Below are positions 1-10,467 of a stretch of DNA of 64,000 nucleotides, piece after piece. The notes beneath the pieces are model-generated. The model worked only from the letters and a program-made list of their open reading frames with translations. It did no database searches and had not been told where the DNA came from. This DNA comes from Campylorhamphus procurvoides. Lineage: Eukaryota > Chordata > Aves > Passeriformes > Dendrocolaptidae. Location: assembly GCA_013396655.1 (NCBI GenBank), contig WBMV01005073.1:1-64000 (forward strand), given 5' to 3'. The position numbers were made by a program, and so were the translations under genes. Within the stretch, counting starts at the first letter, position 1. Every line of letters starts with the position of its first letter.

Positions 1-1719
1 GGAGAGAAAAGAGATACTGTTATATTGATTGCTTTTGAAGTGCTAAATTAGTTGCCTTACAGATGCTGATTAGTCCCTGTGCATGTGTGTGTCTGTGTGT
101 GTGTTTATCTAGCAAGTTCAGGTTTGTAGGGTCAAACTAAACATAAGTCTTTGCAATTAGAAATCTTCGCAGAGATGATACCTTTCAGCATTAGCTAGCT
201 CAGATGGCAACAGAGTGAGAATTCTCCCTCAAATTCCAAAGTTAACAGCAAAGAGAAGATAACTTTAGGCACACAGGCAAAGTGCCAAAAGTTCATAGAA
301 CTCAAGCTCAAATTGCCCCTGAAAAACGGAGGTTGCCTAGCAACCCTCACAGGCAGGGGGGCCAGCAGCCAGCACTGGGAAGCACAGAGATGCAGGGAGT
401 AAATCCTCCCCCTTTTCCCTAATCTACCTCTAACCATGAATACTAATTTAGAACTAACCAAAGTAAAGCTGTGATAATAGCCTGTAGCAAAAAACCTAGC
501 CTTTTCTCAAATCTGTGTTAAGTTTGCAGCTCAAATAAGGCCGTAGCGTAGCCTCTCTGGCCAGAAACCTGACAAAAACAGCTGTGTTAGTAAATTCTAA
601 GCTAGAAGTGTACCAGCTTTCTGGAAACACTCTGATTGAATAGAATGGTTTTGACTTCCAAAAGTGATATGTGTACAAAAGTCAGGCCCTGAATTTAAAT
701 CAGATTGGGATAAGAGATTAGAACACCTTAACATGTGCAGGTCAAGCAAAGGTCATTGTATCCAAACTGAAAATGATTCCAAAAGGATGAATAACTAATA
801 CAATTTGAATTATGCTGTCTAACACCAGACAGTGCAGTGATTATTATATTTCTCTTAGATTTTATCGTTTTCTAAGTTTCATTTTATTAGTAGCTTATTT
901 ACTATTAAGATTAGATAATTAGTAACTTCCTTTTAGGCCTGAGTAAGAGTAAGATTAAGAGTTTTTTCCTTTACAGGTAATTTATAAGAAAAATAATATA
1001 GTGTGATAATAGAATTGTTGTTTATATTGTTTTTAAGAATTGATCTAATATAGAAAGTACTGAGTGTGTTGTTTTTATAAAATAAAAGTAGCTATAGATT
1101 TTTACTGTTAGCATAAAGTTATAACATGAAAAAGTTAGCAATAAACTAGTAATATAAGTTAAATAATATGTTTAAGTAAGTTAAGTGGTTTGCTTAGATT
1201 GTATCCAGCTGCAGCAAATATATAGTTATCGTAATGTTTATCACAATTACTAACACATAAAAATGTTACAGTCGATGGCCATCTGACACTGATTAACTTT
1301 TGCCTTAGCATATGCATATACATTTATAGTTGTTTAATTTAGTTAAGCATAAAATAGTAATGTTTAATTGTTATAATAGTAATAGTAGTACCAGTACCTT
1401 GTATATTGTAAAACTTGTTAAGAAATGTGTTTTAAGTTGCTCTTTGCATAAGCATAGTGTGTATAATTTGTATTTCTAGTAAGCATGAATCACGTTTAGA
1501 ACCAGAAATTTCACAATTGGCTCTAATCAAAATGTTACAGAAAATTGTTGATGAATTTATACTATGAATTTAGAGAAAATTTAGAAGCAAATTTTAAATT
1601 AAGTTACCCTTAAAAAGTGTCTCGTTCAGCTTTGAGAAAAATCCATAGTGAACATGCTTCATAGTCATTATACTAGCCAGGTGATTCTATTGACTATTGT
1701 GAATGTGTTGTTAAGATGT

Positions 1720-1768
1720 TTTCCTAATCAGTCTTTTGCTAGGCGCCAGCGAAAGACTAACTAGGAAA
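1720..1768. repeat. Long imperfect hairpin with GGCGCC loop
   Basis: Arms 1720–1740 and 1748–1768 are reverse complements over 21 bases with three mismatches. They are separated by a 7-base loop containing GGCGCC. The hairpin lies in the A/T-rich region about 370 bases upstream of the LTR. It could be a structured element of the retroviral RNA or an unrelated inverted repeat; no function is assigned. Confidence 0.7.
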
Positions 1769-1904
1769 TTTTTATTAACACAAATAAAAAAAGGAAAAAA
1801 TGTTGAGAACCAGCCAAGCTCTAAATTAACTAAAGCACTTAGCTTGTTGAGTAGCAAAAAATGCTAATGTTACTACAAGTATTCTGACCTCCATTGCCCA
1901 AAAT

Positions 1905-2087
1905 ATGAGCAGCCTTCGGGCCACAATTGATTTTTATTATTGTTACACGAGCATAGTTGTGAGGAGTTTAAAAAAAATGTGTTGCATGGACCTTTCTGAT
2001 CATTCCAATTCTATCTCCAACAACATTTACAAACTTCGAGACAATCTAAAGAAATTGAAGATGAATACACCCCCCCTAGACAGTTAA
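1905..2087 (+). pseudogene. Short retroviral-type ORF just upstream of the LTR
   Basis: A 60-codon open frame ends about 50 bases before the LTR, where the envelope gene ends in many retroviruses. Its second half is a Leu/Asn/Lys-rich, amphipathic-looking stretch containing the words LDLSDHSNS and NNIYKLRDNL in a shifted or degraded context. I read it as a possible decayed C-terminus of an envelope transmembrane subunit. This rests on position and general character only, without an alignment. There is no long upstream frame, so it is non-functional. Confidence 0.3.
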
Positions 2088-2137
2088 GTTGCCTCATTAA
2101 ACAATGCTTAGCTTGTGCAAAAAGAAAAACGGGGAGT

Positions 2138-2477
2138 TGTGGAGAGATAGCTTGCTGAACAAGGTCATGACAGAATAGTAGAGCATTGTGTTCAGGATAA
2201 GGAGCTATCACAGTTTCTCTAAATAGCTGCCACAAATATGTGAAGCTCGGATAAAACGTCTCCTGGCCTTGAAGCTACGTGCAAGGCAAGAACCAGGCAG
2301 CCAGGTGCACGGGTAGTAATGCCAAACCTATCATTATATAGCTGAGCAAATTAGTAGCCAATTAGCTTATAACACGCGGTTATAATCGTCTATATAAAGC
2401 ACTAAAGTCTGTAATAAAGTTGGAGCATTCACTATAACTCTATGAGTGGTGTGTCTGACTCTGGTCACCGCAGCACA
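2138..2477 (+). mobile_element. Endogenous retrovirus 3′ LTR (sense to IGF2R)
   Basis: The element starts TGTGGAGAG right after a purine tract (AAAGAAAAACGGGGAG, 2121–2136) and ends near GCAGCACA at 2477, so it has TG…CA ends and is about 340 bp long. It contains a CCAAT-like word at about 2358–2363, a TATA box TATATAAAG at 2391–2399, AATAAA at 2413–2418, and a GT-rich stretch at about 2441–2455 suited to 3′-end formation. The order U3–TATA–poly(A)–GT-rich is that of a retroviral LTR. It lies in the same orientation as IGF2R, with only 156 bp between its end and the next exon. The exact right border and the target-site duplication cannot be fixed without the 5′ side. Confidence 0.82.
2391..2455 (+). 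promoter_or_regulatory. LTR core promoter and poly(A) signal
   Basis: TATATAAAG (2391–2399) is followed 14 bases later by AATAAA (2413–2418) and then by a GT-rich stretch with GAGTGGTGTGTCTG (about 2441–2454). The tight spacing is typical of LTRs with a short R region. Both signals are uninterrupted, so the LTR could in principle start or end transcripts inside IGF2R. Confidence 0.65.
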
Positions 2478-2633
2478 GTCCTGCATTTTTTTTCTCCTTG
2501 CTGAATCAGTCACTCAACTTGCTCTAGAATCAACCAGTGGTAGCAACTACCACTGTTTCTAGTCTTATCTCTTGGAAATAACCTAAATCTGTGAGTTTAG
2601 ACTTATGGATAGACTTGCCCTCTGTTTCCTCAG

Positions 2634-2818
2634 GTTGTACACAGCTTCTGGTGACATACGGACAAATGGTGATAAATATATATATGAAATTCAACTTTCT
2701 GGTATAAGAAACTCAAGTTTCCCAGAGTGCTCTGGAGCAAACATCTGCCAGGTTAAAACTAATGAACGTCGTTTCCGGAGAGTTGGTTCTGCCGTAAAAG
2801 CTAAATATTTTGTTGAGG
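2634..2818 (+). CDS. IGF2R: IGF2R exon: last lumenal repeat, first part
   Basis: The acceptor TTTCCTCAG and donor GG|GTAAGT bound a 185-base exon that enters with the third base of a codon and ends with the first base. It encodes a lumenal stretch with paired cysteines ([11 protein letters not shown]) and an N-glycosylation sequon NSS. Only its position and phase continuity with the next, clearly recognisable exon identify it. Confidence 0.85.
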
Positions 2819-5800
2819 GTAAGTATTTGCCCACCAGACAGAATTGCTTGATACTCTGTGTGAACTACTTCATCAGAAAATGGTACTTGTTTCACAACAT
2901 CCATGCTAATCCATTTCTGTAAAGCTATCCAAATCTAACAAGCATAATTTAGGTTGCTTTTTCTCTTACTGTATAAGCTCAGTTGCAAATAAGGCTGTAT
3001 TAGAGGTTTAGGCTTGATACTTGTTGAATCTCCTTTAGGTAGTTACTTTTTCTGTGTGAAAAACCTAACCCACTGTTCCATAGCAGTGGGTAGGATCAGC
3101 TTCATAAAAGGTATAAGCACAACTGTAGATATTGCAAAGTGTAAGCTGTTACTGCAGAACAAATATCTAACTGTTCTTGGTCTAGTGTTAATAGACTGTT
3201 CTTGAGGAAGTAGTAAACTACAAGGTTTTCTTCTCATTGTAGATGATGACTTGGATGTCATATTTTCATCTGACTCCAGATGTGGTAAAGATAAATCAAA
3301 GTTTGTGTCTTCAACCATCTTCTTCCACTGCAATCCACAAGCAAAGGAAGGCATCCCTGAATTCCTTCAGGAGACAGCAGATTGCCAGTATTTGTTTACG
3401 TGGTACACATCTGCTGTGTGTCCATTAAGGTGAGTAGTTAACCATTTTCTGAAAGCAGCTTTAGCTGAGGCACTTCTCAGCTAAAGGCTTTTTTGTATTT
3501 GTTCGTTACAGTCATTGTGAAAAGAGGAAAAGCTGAAAGAGCAGCAGGCTCATAGATAGATATATGTAATTAGTGTTCATGTATGCAGTATTTGGCACAT
3601 AACTGCTAAATAAAACTTCTCATACTGATCTGGATGTAAGGCTGGAGAGTCACGGTGGAATTAATATTATTGTTTTCGATATGTAAAACCTCCTGTAGCT
3701 GAAAGAATGTGCTGTTTCATGTTACTGAGAGGAGTAAACAGTTTGTGGGTGAGGTGTTTGGTCCCTCTTGCCTGTCTGGAAGACTTTAAAACCATGCCAA
3801 AGACTGGCCTTCCCCTCTATCTGCCCACTTGTTTATATTGGAGTGAAAAATCTTTACAGGTTTTGAAGGAATAATGAAGTATTTCTGCAATTCACTATGA
3901 TCAGCTAATTTACAAATCTGAAAAGGGGTAATGAGGAGGCAGTGTTAAAAGCAGAGTGTCTGTATCTAGGTGCTTACAACATTCTTGACATGCAGGCAGC
4001 CTCACTGTGAAGGATGGAGTGACTGCTTCTAGAAGTGTTTAATTTTTGGCTGCTAGCATGAAAGGACAGGGAAACTGTTCTGATTTAATCAGGCAGTTAG
4101 CTGTTGAGGGCGTTTGGTCTGTGTAGTGCCATAGTCAGCTGAAAGTTAAGTAATTTTTGTAGCTTTTGCAGCTTGCTTAAATCCAAGTTTGGTTCTAAAG
4201 TAGCAACTTCGTGCAGGTAACTGTGCCTACACGAAGAGCTTAATTGTGCTCTGCAGTCTTGACTGTATTTAGTTTTATGCATTATTTGATAGCATACTAG
4301 GAGTACATACATTTCTGTTTTTCAAGTTATTTTTTACTTAGATAAAATCCCCTGAATTCAGTTCGTATAGCTGTTAAGTTGGACCAACAGGGTGGTGTGG
4401 CATGTTTTCTTTCAATCTGCTGTTTCTAATCCAGTTTGATAAAACTGGCCAATAGACCTTACTTGTCCTTTTTCTTTTCAATTTATGGTATTAGGTCAAC
4501 CAGTGATCCAGGAAATAATCAGCACCAGACAGATCAGGAGGCCCAAGTGCATAAAGGTCTTTCGAGAAGAAGCCAGGCTGTTGGTGCTGTGCTGAGTGTC
4601 CTCCTGGTTGTTCTCACTGCATGTCTAATAATCTTGCTGTTCTACAAAAAAGAAAGGAGGTAAGAAATTATTAGGAGGCTTTAGAAGTTTCTTTGGCAGG
4701 ACTTGGTTTCCTGACAAAAGTGAAAGGTAAGTAGTAAATTCAGGTTTTGTATTTTTTCAGTTGGCAGCATCGGCTGTCAAACTGCTGGTTCCTTCAGATT
4801 TCGCCCTTACTCTCTGAAGGGTTGTGTAAAGAGAGCTGTAGTATGCAACTGAGTTTGGCTGGCCTTTGTTGTGGGCAATTGCTAATTACAGAGGATAAAA
4901 CAATGGCTATTGTTAGTATTAGATATCCCTTTCCTTTCGAGGAGTCTAGCTGGATCCGTACAATAGCATCAAAGAACAAGTGCAAGTTCTGCTGTTTCTC
5001 TGCTCTCCAGACATGGTTTGGGTTTTTTCACCTTAGGCATGAGGGCCAGAGTTGTTTCAGTGACCCTGAAGCTGTGGTAAGGGGGAAGATGTACATCATC
5101 ATGGACTGAATTTTGTTAGTGTTTCAGGCTCAATGCAATAACTTTCAGCTTGCTTGTGGAAATGTTTTATGTTGATGGTAAAAACCCAGTGAAGAAATGT
5201 GAGGGCTAGTAACTGCTTATGGTTTTCCTAATGTAGTATCCTTCCCTTTTTTTAGGGAAATTGTAATAAACAAGATAACAAACTGCTGCAGAAGAACGTC
5301 TGGAGTTTCCTACAAATACACAAAGGTAATACAGTGGCAAAATCAAAATTTTTTTCTCGTCAAGTTTGCTTAATACGAAACTTTTGTTAATGAATAAATA
5401 AACCCCCTTAATTCTGAGTTCATTCAGTGCACGGAAATCATACCGTGTGGCTTCAGGAAAGTCATGTAGCTGACATATACATGCTTACTGTGAAATGGGA
5501 AAGGAAGGTAAAGTTGAGGAAATTAAGAGCAGTCCATAAATGTAAATGTACAAGAAGAGAACAAAGAGAACATAGTGAAAAGTGATGTTCTGGCAGTGTT
5601 ACTGTCTTACGACTACCTTAAATCCAAGGCTGTGTGTAGTGTGGGGTGTGTTGATTGGGGAGGTAGGCGTGTGGCAAAGTTTACATTTGTATATATGCAG
5701 TCTCCTCTTGCTTTTTTTTTCTTGCAGATAAACAGTGAAGAAGAAGCTAATGAGAATGAAACAGAGTGGCTTATGGAGGAAGTTGCAGCACCAAATCAGA

Positions 5801-6129
5801 GAACAGCAAAAGGAGGGCAGGAGAACGGTCACGTCACTACCAAATCTGTTACAACTGAAGCCTTTACCTCTCTTCATGTGGATGACCTGGACAGTGAGGA
5901 TGAAGTGCTAACCATTCCAGATGTAAAGATTCAGACAGGAAGAGGACTCAACAAGAGCAAGCACCCACAAAAGAAACTACCCAGTCTTGGCAGTGAAAAC
6001 AAAGCTTATTTGCTAAATGGAGGAAAGGAAAAGAAAGCAAAAGTCAAGCCAGGCCAACAGCAGGCACAGAACTCTACAAATACAATATCGTTCCATGATG
6101 ATAGTGATGAGGACTTGTTGAATATTTAA
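2634..6129 (+). CDS. IGF2R: Cation-independent mannose-6-phosphate receptor, 3′ part (5 exons)
   Basis: Multifunctional type I receptor that carries mannose-6-phosphate-tagged lysosomal enzymes from the trans-Golgi and cell surface to endosomes. Coding exons in the window: 2634–2818, 3243–3429, 4495–4659, 5256–5325 and 5728–6129. Phases join across all four introns, and each splice site is GT/AG. They encode the end of the lumenal repeat array, a membrane span (core [20 protein letters not shown]), and the cytosolic tail with the Tyr-based endocytosis signal Y-T-K-I split by the last intron. The tail also has ETEWLMEE and the C-terminal acidic dileucine [10 protein letters not shown], which binds GGA adaptors in mammals. 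The upstream exons, encoding most repeats, lie outside the window. Whether this protein binds IGF2 cannot be judged, because repeat 11 is absent. Confidence 0.97.
3243..3429 (+). CDS. IGF2R: IGF2R exon: last lumenal repeat, second part
   Basis: 187-base exon between ATTGTAG and AAG|GTGAGT. It contains the strongly conserved core [10 protein letters not shown] and [19 protein letters not shown], the cysteine-bearing strands that close the final MRH-type repeat. The first codon (Asp) is split with the preceding exon. Confidence 0.96.
4495..4659 (+). CDS. IGF2R: IGF2R exon: stalk and membrane span
   Basis: 165-base exon. A short hydrophilic stalk leads into [12 protein letters not shown], then about 22 hydrophobic residues, then the stop-transfer YKKERR. 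This order matches the juxtamembrane region of the mammalian receptor. The acceptor is GGTATTAG and the donor AG|GTAAGA. Confidence 0.97.
5256..5325 (+). CDS. IGF2R: IGF2R exon: cytosolic tail, Tyr signal
   Basis: 70-base exon encoding a basic, cysteine-containing segment ([15 protein letters not shown]). It supplies Y-T-K of the YxxΦ endocytic motif; the hydrophobic Ile comes from the next exon. It ends in phase 0 at AAG|GTAATA. Confidence 0.95.
5728..6129 (+). CDS. IGF2R: IGF2R terminal coding exon
   Basis: Follows the acceptor TTTCTTGCAG. It encodes [18 protein letters not shown], then a low-complexity acidic and lysine-rich tail with [10 protein letters not shown], and ends [13 protein letters not shown] before TAA at 6127–6129. 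The terminal acidic dileucine differs from the human form only in the penultimate residue (Asn for His). It is the best-conserved exon here and fixes the gene's identity. Confidence 0.98.
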   Translation: MNSEEEANENETEWLMEEVAAPNQRTAKGGQENGHVTTKSVTTEAFTSLHVDDLDSEDEVLTIPDVKIQTGRGLNKSKHPQKKLPSLGSENKAYLLNGGKEKKAKVKPGQQQAQNSTNTISFHDDSDEDLLNI

Positions 6130-7395
6130 TAACCCTTCTTGTGCCTAATCAAATATATATAGAGAGATTATATATAATGGGACAACATTTCCAACCAAAT
6201 ATGAGGACTTCAGCCTGAAAGATATTTCTGAATTTTGCCTTTAACAAGAAACCATTAAAAAGGGAAGAAGAGAAAGATTTCTTGGTTGTTTACAATGATC
6301 TGTTCAGTAACAACTGGATTTCTGACATCCAGTTGGCTGAGTTATGTTGACTCTCTCTAGCCAGGACACTTTATTTTTTTTAAGCCTCAGCATAGATGTT
6401 AATTGCTTGCTTAAAAAAGAGAAACCTTTGAAAGGAAAGGATTAAGGCTCAGTGAAGCCCCTGGCTTCTGAGACTCAAGTTGTCTGACTACTATCATTTT
6501 AACTCCTCCTATTTATTGATCCTCACAACTCAGGTTTGCTTAATAGTAACATGTTCTTCCTGCCGGCAGGGTATTGTTCTATGGGTTCACCCATCATAAG
6601 ACAAGATGAAATATAACTTTTGTGTGTTGGGATGATTTGATGTAAATTTTGGAACTGGTTCTAATTTATCCTGTAAATTTGATATCCATTCTAATTTAAA
6701 CGGATCATTGGTTCGAAGGTGTGGACTGAAAGGTACAGTTCTGTATAGCTTTAGCCTGAAATGGTTGCTGTTCTTCGCATGATATTTTTTTTGGTACTGG
6801 TCACATGTCTGACTTCATCAGCATTTGCCTAAGCAGCTGACAAGCACCCAAAGATTTTTTTTTCCACCTTTGATTATGGCTGGACTAGACTGACTGCATG
6901 GAGAAACAGTTTTCAAGAATGTAGAGGCAGAATTCCTATAATACAGTCTTGCACTGCTCAGTTTGTCATCACCAAGAAAAGCTCAAAGACTAGAGGAGCC
7001 CTAGTTGGTGTAATACCTCTCTCTGATATTAAGTTGAAGAAAAAAAAAAATTGTGCCAATGTCTTCTGATAGCCTAAGTTCTCATTCTTCTGCTACAATC
7101 CTGGCCATGGTTTTTGATTTGAAGTGTTGCTGGTAATGAATGCAGGTCAATTTTCTCCTAGCAGTCTTGCTCTTCTCCAGGTGTTTCCTAAATGAAATTA
7201 TGGAAATTATGATAGGGTTTCAGAGCATTGTAGAAGTACATGCGTTGGTCAGAATTTTTTGAAACTTTTAGTTATTCCTTTTGGCTGGCTTACTCAGTTT
7301 CAACAATGGTTTCTTTTTATAAAAACTCCATTTTGAATCAAAATAGTGTAATAAAAGCATTCAGCAATTTCAATAAAAGATATGAAGTGGGTATT
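6130..7395 (+). other. IGF2R: Probable IGF2R 3′UTR
   Basis: A/T-rich non-coding sequence follows the stop codon. Two closely spaced AATAAA signals at 7350–7355 and 7372–7377 are the first good pair and probably mark the transcript end near 7395. Earlier AT-rich words lack a full signal. The extent is inferred. Confidence 0.5.
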
Positions 7396-9921
7396 CCAAA
7401 TCCCACCCTTCAATTCTGGAATCCTTCTTAACACTAACCTGTAATGCTGCTCTCCAAACTGGTGATGCTCTTTTTTGCTGTGATAGTTAATACCTCAGTT
7501 GTGTCACTCAAAACAAGAACCAATGTTTGATGACAGATCAGAATATATAGGTACACTCCAGTGTTGTATTCCTTCTTTTATCAGTCTCGGGTTTTCCCCT
7601 TGAATTGTTACCAGTGGACCTGTAAATTGGTTTGGCTTAAGCTGCATCTTGTCAAACTTAAAAACAGCATTTTTCTTATGTAGGATTAGGTGAGCTTTGG
7701 GGGAATGAGAGTCTTGCTGGTGTGTGTTTTTTTTATTACTACCCATTACTGTTGCAACAGTTCTCTCAGTGGATGTTGAAGTGTGCTGCTTCCCTTCTTT
7801 AAGTCATCAAGGCTGGAATCTTGGAGTTGTTTGATCCATGAACTCACCGCATGAAGTTATTTCCTATGGGTCAAATCACATCGTGTCTTTGTTTTGGCCC
7901 CTGATGATGCTTAGGTAGAACAGAGCTTGTGTGTCTGGGTGTGCTTATCTGATATATTTCTAATTTGCATCTGACAGCAGTGAGTGACTTCGGTGCCTGG
8001 TCTTGGAACTATTGTCCACTTTTTATCAAGGCATTGGTAGGTAGATTGACTGAATCTTATCCTTATTTAGAGACGGATGCATGACTTGCTTCACTAGATT
8101 ATTTTCCCACTAGGATACCCTTGTTAACCATAGGGAGGGAAGTGTTATAAGAATAGCAGGGCCCATGTGAATATGTACAAATGGCTGGGCCAAGAGCAGA
8201 AACTTTGCCAGTCAGCAGTGTGACTCCCTGTGAAGTGAATCTATAAGGAACTCACCTGCTGTGCACAGTGCCACCCAGCCCCTCTCTGGACTGTCTGCAG
8301 AGAGGATGCTGGGAAACCGGGAAAACAGGCCCGCTCTAGATCTAACGTTTTAGTCCACCTGAAACTTATGCACACCATTACCAACTGTTTAAACCAAGCT
8401 GCTAGGAAAGAACTTATGTGAGGGGTTTTGGGGTGTGTTTTTCAGATACAGTCCAATGCCTTTAAACTTCGCTCACTCCCCAGGTAGGCTTGGATTTGAG
8501 TTTCCTTGGCCCCAGGTGACTGCACATGTCCTCCTGTTGAGGAAGGCTGTGGGGCCTGACTGGGAGCATGACCATTGCTGTGCAGTTTTGTGTTCCTGTT
8601 CCCCAACTCAGTTCCATGTGGAGGCCTTGCAGCCACAGAGACAAAGGTCTGGTGTGGGGTGGTGCTGGGCTGGGTTTAGGGTAACGCAACTGTGAGTGGT
8701 CCCAGGAGAGGAGTTCTTGTTAACTTGCTATAGGTGTTCCTGTGAAGAAGATGATGAGGTAGGAGAGGAGAAAGCACATCTGTTTGATGTGGGGAATGGT
8801 ATTAAAGGGTTGGTCTGCAAAACAGCTTTCACAGCTGATTAGGCCACTGTTGCTCTGTGGCTTATGAGACCAGGTGAAGAACTGGTTCTGCTTCAATCCC
8901 CAGGCCAGAATAGCCTTCTAAGTTGGTTTATTTTTTGGAGTGTATTGAGAAGAGGTCTTTAAATTTTGTTTTTGCTGTTGCCTGAGCTATTGGAATATAT
9001 TTCCAGGCCATTTTCCACCTTTTTTCTGTCTTTAGAATGTTACCTTCACTAACACTTTTCTTTCTGATGAAAGTTGCTGTTGTTCAGGAAAGGATATAGG
9101 AGTACTTGGTATCTGTCCATAGGTGGGACAAAGTACCCTTGGGTGCCCCATATAACTGGATTTATTTGAGGTGCCCGCAATGAAGCCTCACTAAAGTCTT
9201 ATGGGTCTTCTGTGATTAAATTAGCTCATTTGGCTGTATGTATTGTAATTATGGCTTCCCATAGCTATTCCCCGTGCATAATTCTGTAGTGAATGCTTTT
9301 TTGTATCACTGCAAAAATATGGTCAGGTGACAATAGTGTTCCCTGATATAGGCGGGGAGAGGTTTTCCTTGGAAGTGTGGAGAATGAAAGATGACACACA
9401 CGTGATACCAGAGGAAAAATGTGCACTTACTGCCACGTGGCTCAACATACAGACACTTTTTCACAGTGTACTTGCCTACTCTTTACAGGTCCTGGTTAAT
9501 AAGCTTTGCTCACATGTGGTGCCTAGCCACTCTGCACTAAGCTCATATGTTGGTGGAATTTTCCATCTTTGCTCCTTTAAAAATGCCTATTATTTCAGGA
9601 GCTGACTAGCCTAATAAAAAAACCCAAATGCCCCCNCTCCTGAAAATAATTGACCATGAAAGTTACTAAAAATGCAGCTTCTCCCCCTCCCCCCCCCAAA
9701 AAAAAAACCCAACCCATACCCACAAAAAACCAAAACAAACCCACAAACAAACAAAAATGCAGAAACCCACAAAAAACCCTAAAGGACTCTGGCTCTTAGT
9801 GGCTTTTCTGGAGAAAAGGAACATCTAAGTGCTCTGTTTAGGGGTTAAATGCAAATTTTCCCTGGGTGAATTAAGGTCTGATTTCAAATGAAACCTAAAA
9901 AATAAAGCTTGCAACATGTAG
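7396..9921. other. IGF2R–SLC22A1 intergenic stretch
   Basis: No exon-like frame with splice sites, RNA gene or clear transposon was recognised. Open frames here (for example 8435–8695 and 9327–9605) are short, overlap frames on the other strand, and resemble no family I know. One ambiguous base lies at 9636, just before a C- and A-rich tract. Confidence 0.5.
9681..9778. repeat. C/A low-complexity tract
   Basis: A run of C is followed by a run of A and then irregular (A)nC units (ACAAAAAACC, AAACAAACCCACAAAC). The strand is almost free of G and T. It may be the decayed poly(A) tail of a retroelement or simple slippage. Confidence 0.7.
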
Positions 9922-9964
9922 TTTAATAATTTATGGAGTTAGTCTTGACTTTTGGTCAAAAGTC
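9922..9964 (+). promoter_or_regulatory. SLC22A1: Putative SLC22A1 proximal elements (HNF1-like, palindrome)
   Basis: TTTAATAATTTAT (9922–9934) matches 10 of 13 positions of the HNF1 consensus GTTAATNATTAAC. GACTTTTGGTCAAAAGTC (9947–9964) is a perfect 8+8 palindrome with a 2-base centre. It also contains GGTCAAAAGTC, resembling a DR1 nuclear-receptor (HNF4-type) site. Both lie within 140 bp of the ATG. Hepatic factors drive the mammalian OCT1 gene, so this fits, but it is a motif match only. Confidence 0.35.
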
Positions 9965-10056
9965 TTTGTAACTTACATTGAGTTGGTAGCAAAGCTATTT
10001 ATCCACTGCTGCGGAGAGGACCTTGTTGAGGTTTTTGAGCAAGTTTTGATGCCAAA

Positions 10057-10467
10057 ATGCCAACCCTAGATGATATTTTAGAGCATGTTGGAGAATTTGA
10101 CAGGTTCCAGAAGCAAACTTTTTTTGTCCTATGTTTGCTTTCTGCTGCTTTCACCCCGGTGTATGTGGGTGTCGTCTTCTTCGGGTTCATCCCTGAGCAC
10201 CGCTGCTTCAGCCCTGGGGTGGCTGAGCTGAGCCAGCGGTGTGGCTGGAGCCTGGAGGAGCAGCTGAATCACACAGTTCCTGAGTGGGATGGCCATGGGG
10301 CCAGTTACAGCAGCCGCTGCAGGAGGTACGAAGTGGACTGGAACACCACAGGTGTCAGCTGCACTGACCCTCTTGGCAGCCTCGTGGGAAATAAGAGCAC
10401 TGCTCCCCTCGGTCCCTGCCAGGATGGCTGGGTCTACGACTCTCCGGGGAGCTCTCTTGTGACTGAG
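10057..10467 (+). CDS. SLC22A1: SLC22A1 exon 1
   Basis: 137 codons: cytosolic N-terminus [14 protein letters not shown], first membrane span, and the whole extracellular loop ending GSSLVTE before GTAAAG. Bases 10209–10343 are identical to the SLC22A2 copy, while the first 150 bases are clearly diverged. Confidence 0.96.

Larger units (their letters stand above)
1..2137 (+). mobile_element. IGF2R intron with retroviral internal remnant
   Basis: No IGF2R exon is visible here. The part next to the LTR at 2138 is read as decayed internal sequence of the same endogenous retrovirus, because a purine-rich tract (about 2121–2136) directly precedes the LTR, as a polypurine tract should. About 780–1640 is very A/T-rich, with many short TTAG/AGTAA-like words and no long open frame. 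No copy of the LTR start is seen between 1 and 2137, so the 5′ LTR is outside the window or lost, and where host intron ends and element begins is not clear. 1–700 is less A/T-rich and may be ordinary intron. Confidence 0.5.

Noticed and set aside
9636..9636. Ambiguous base (also at 38134)
   Set aside because: Isolated N calls in non-coding sequence; an assembly matter, not biology.
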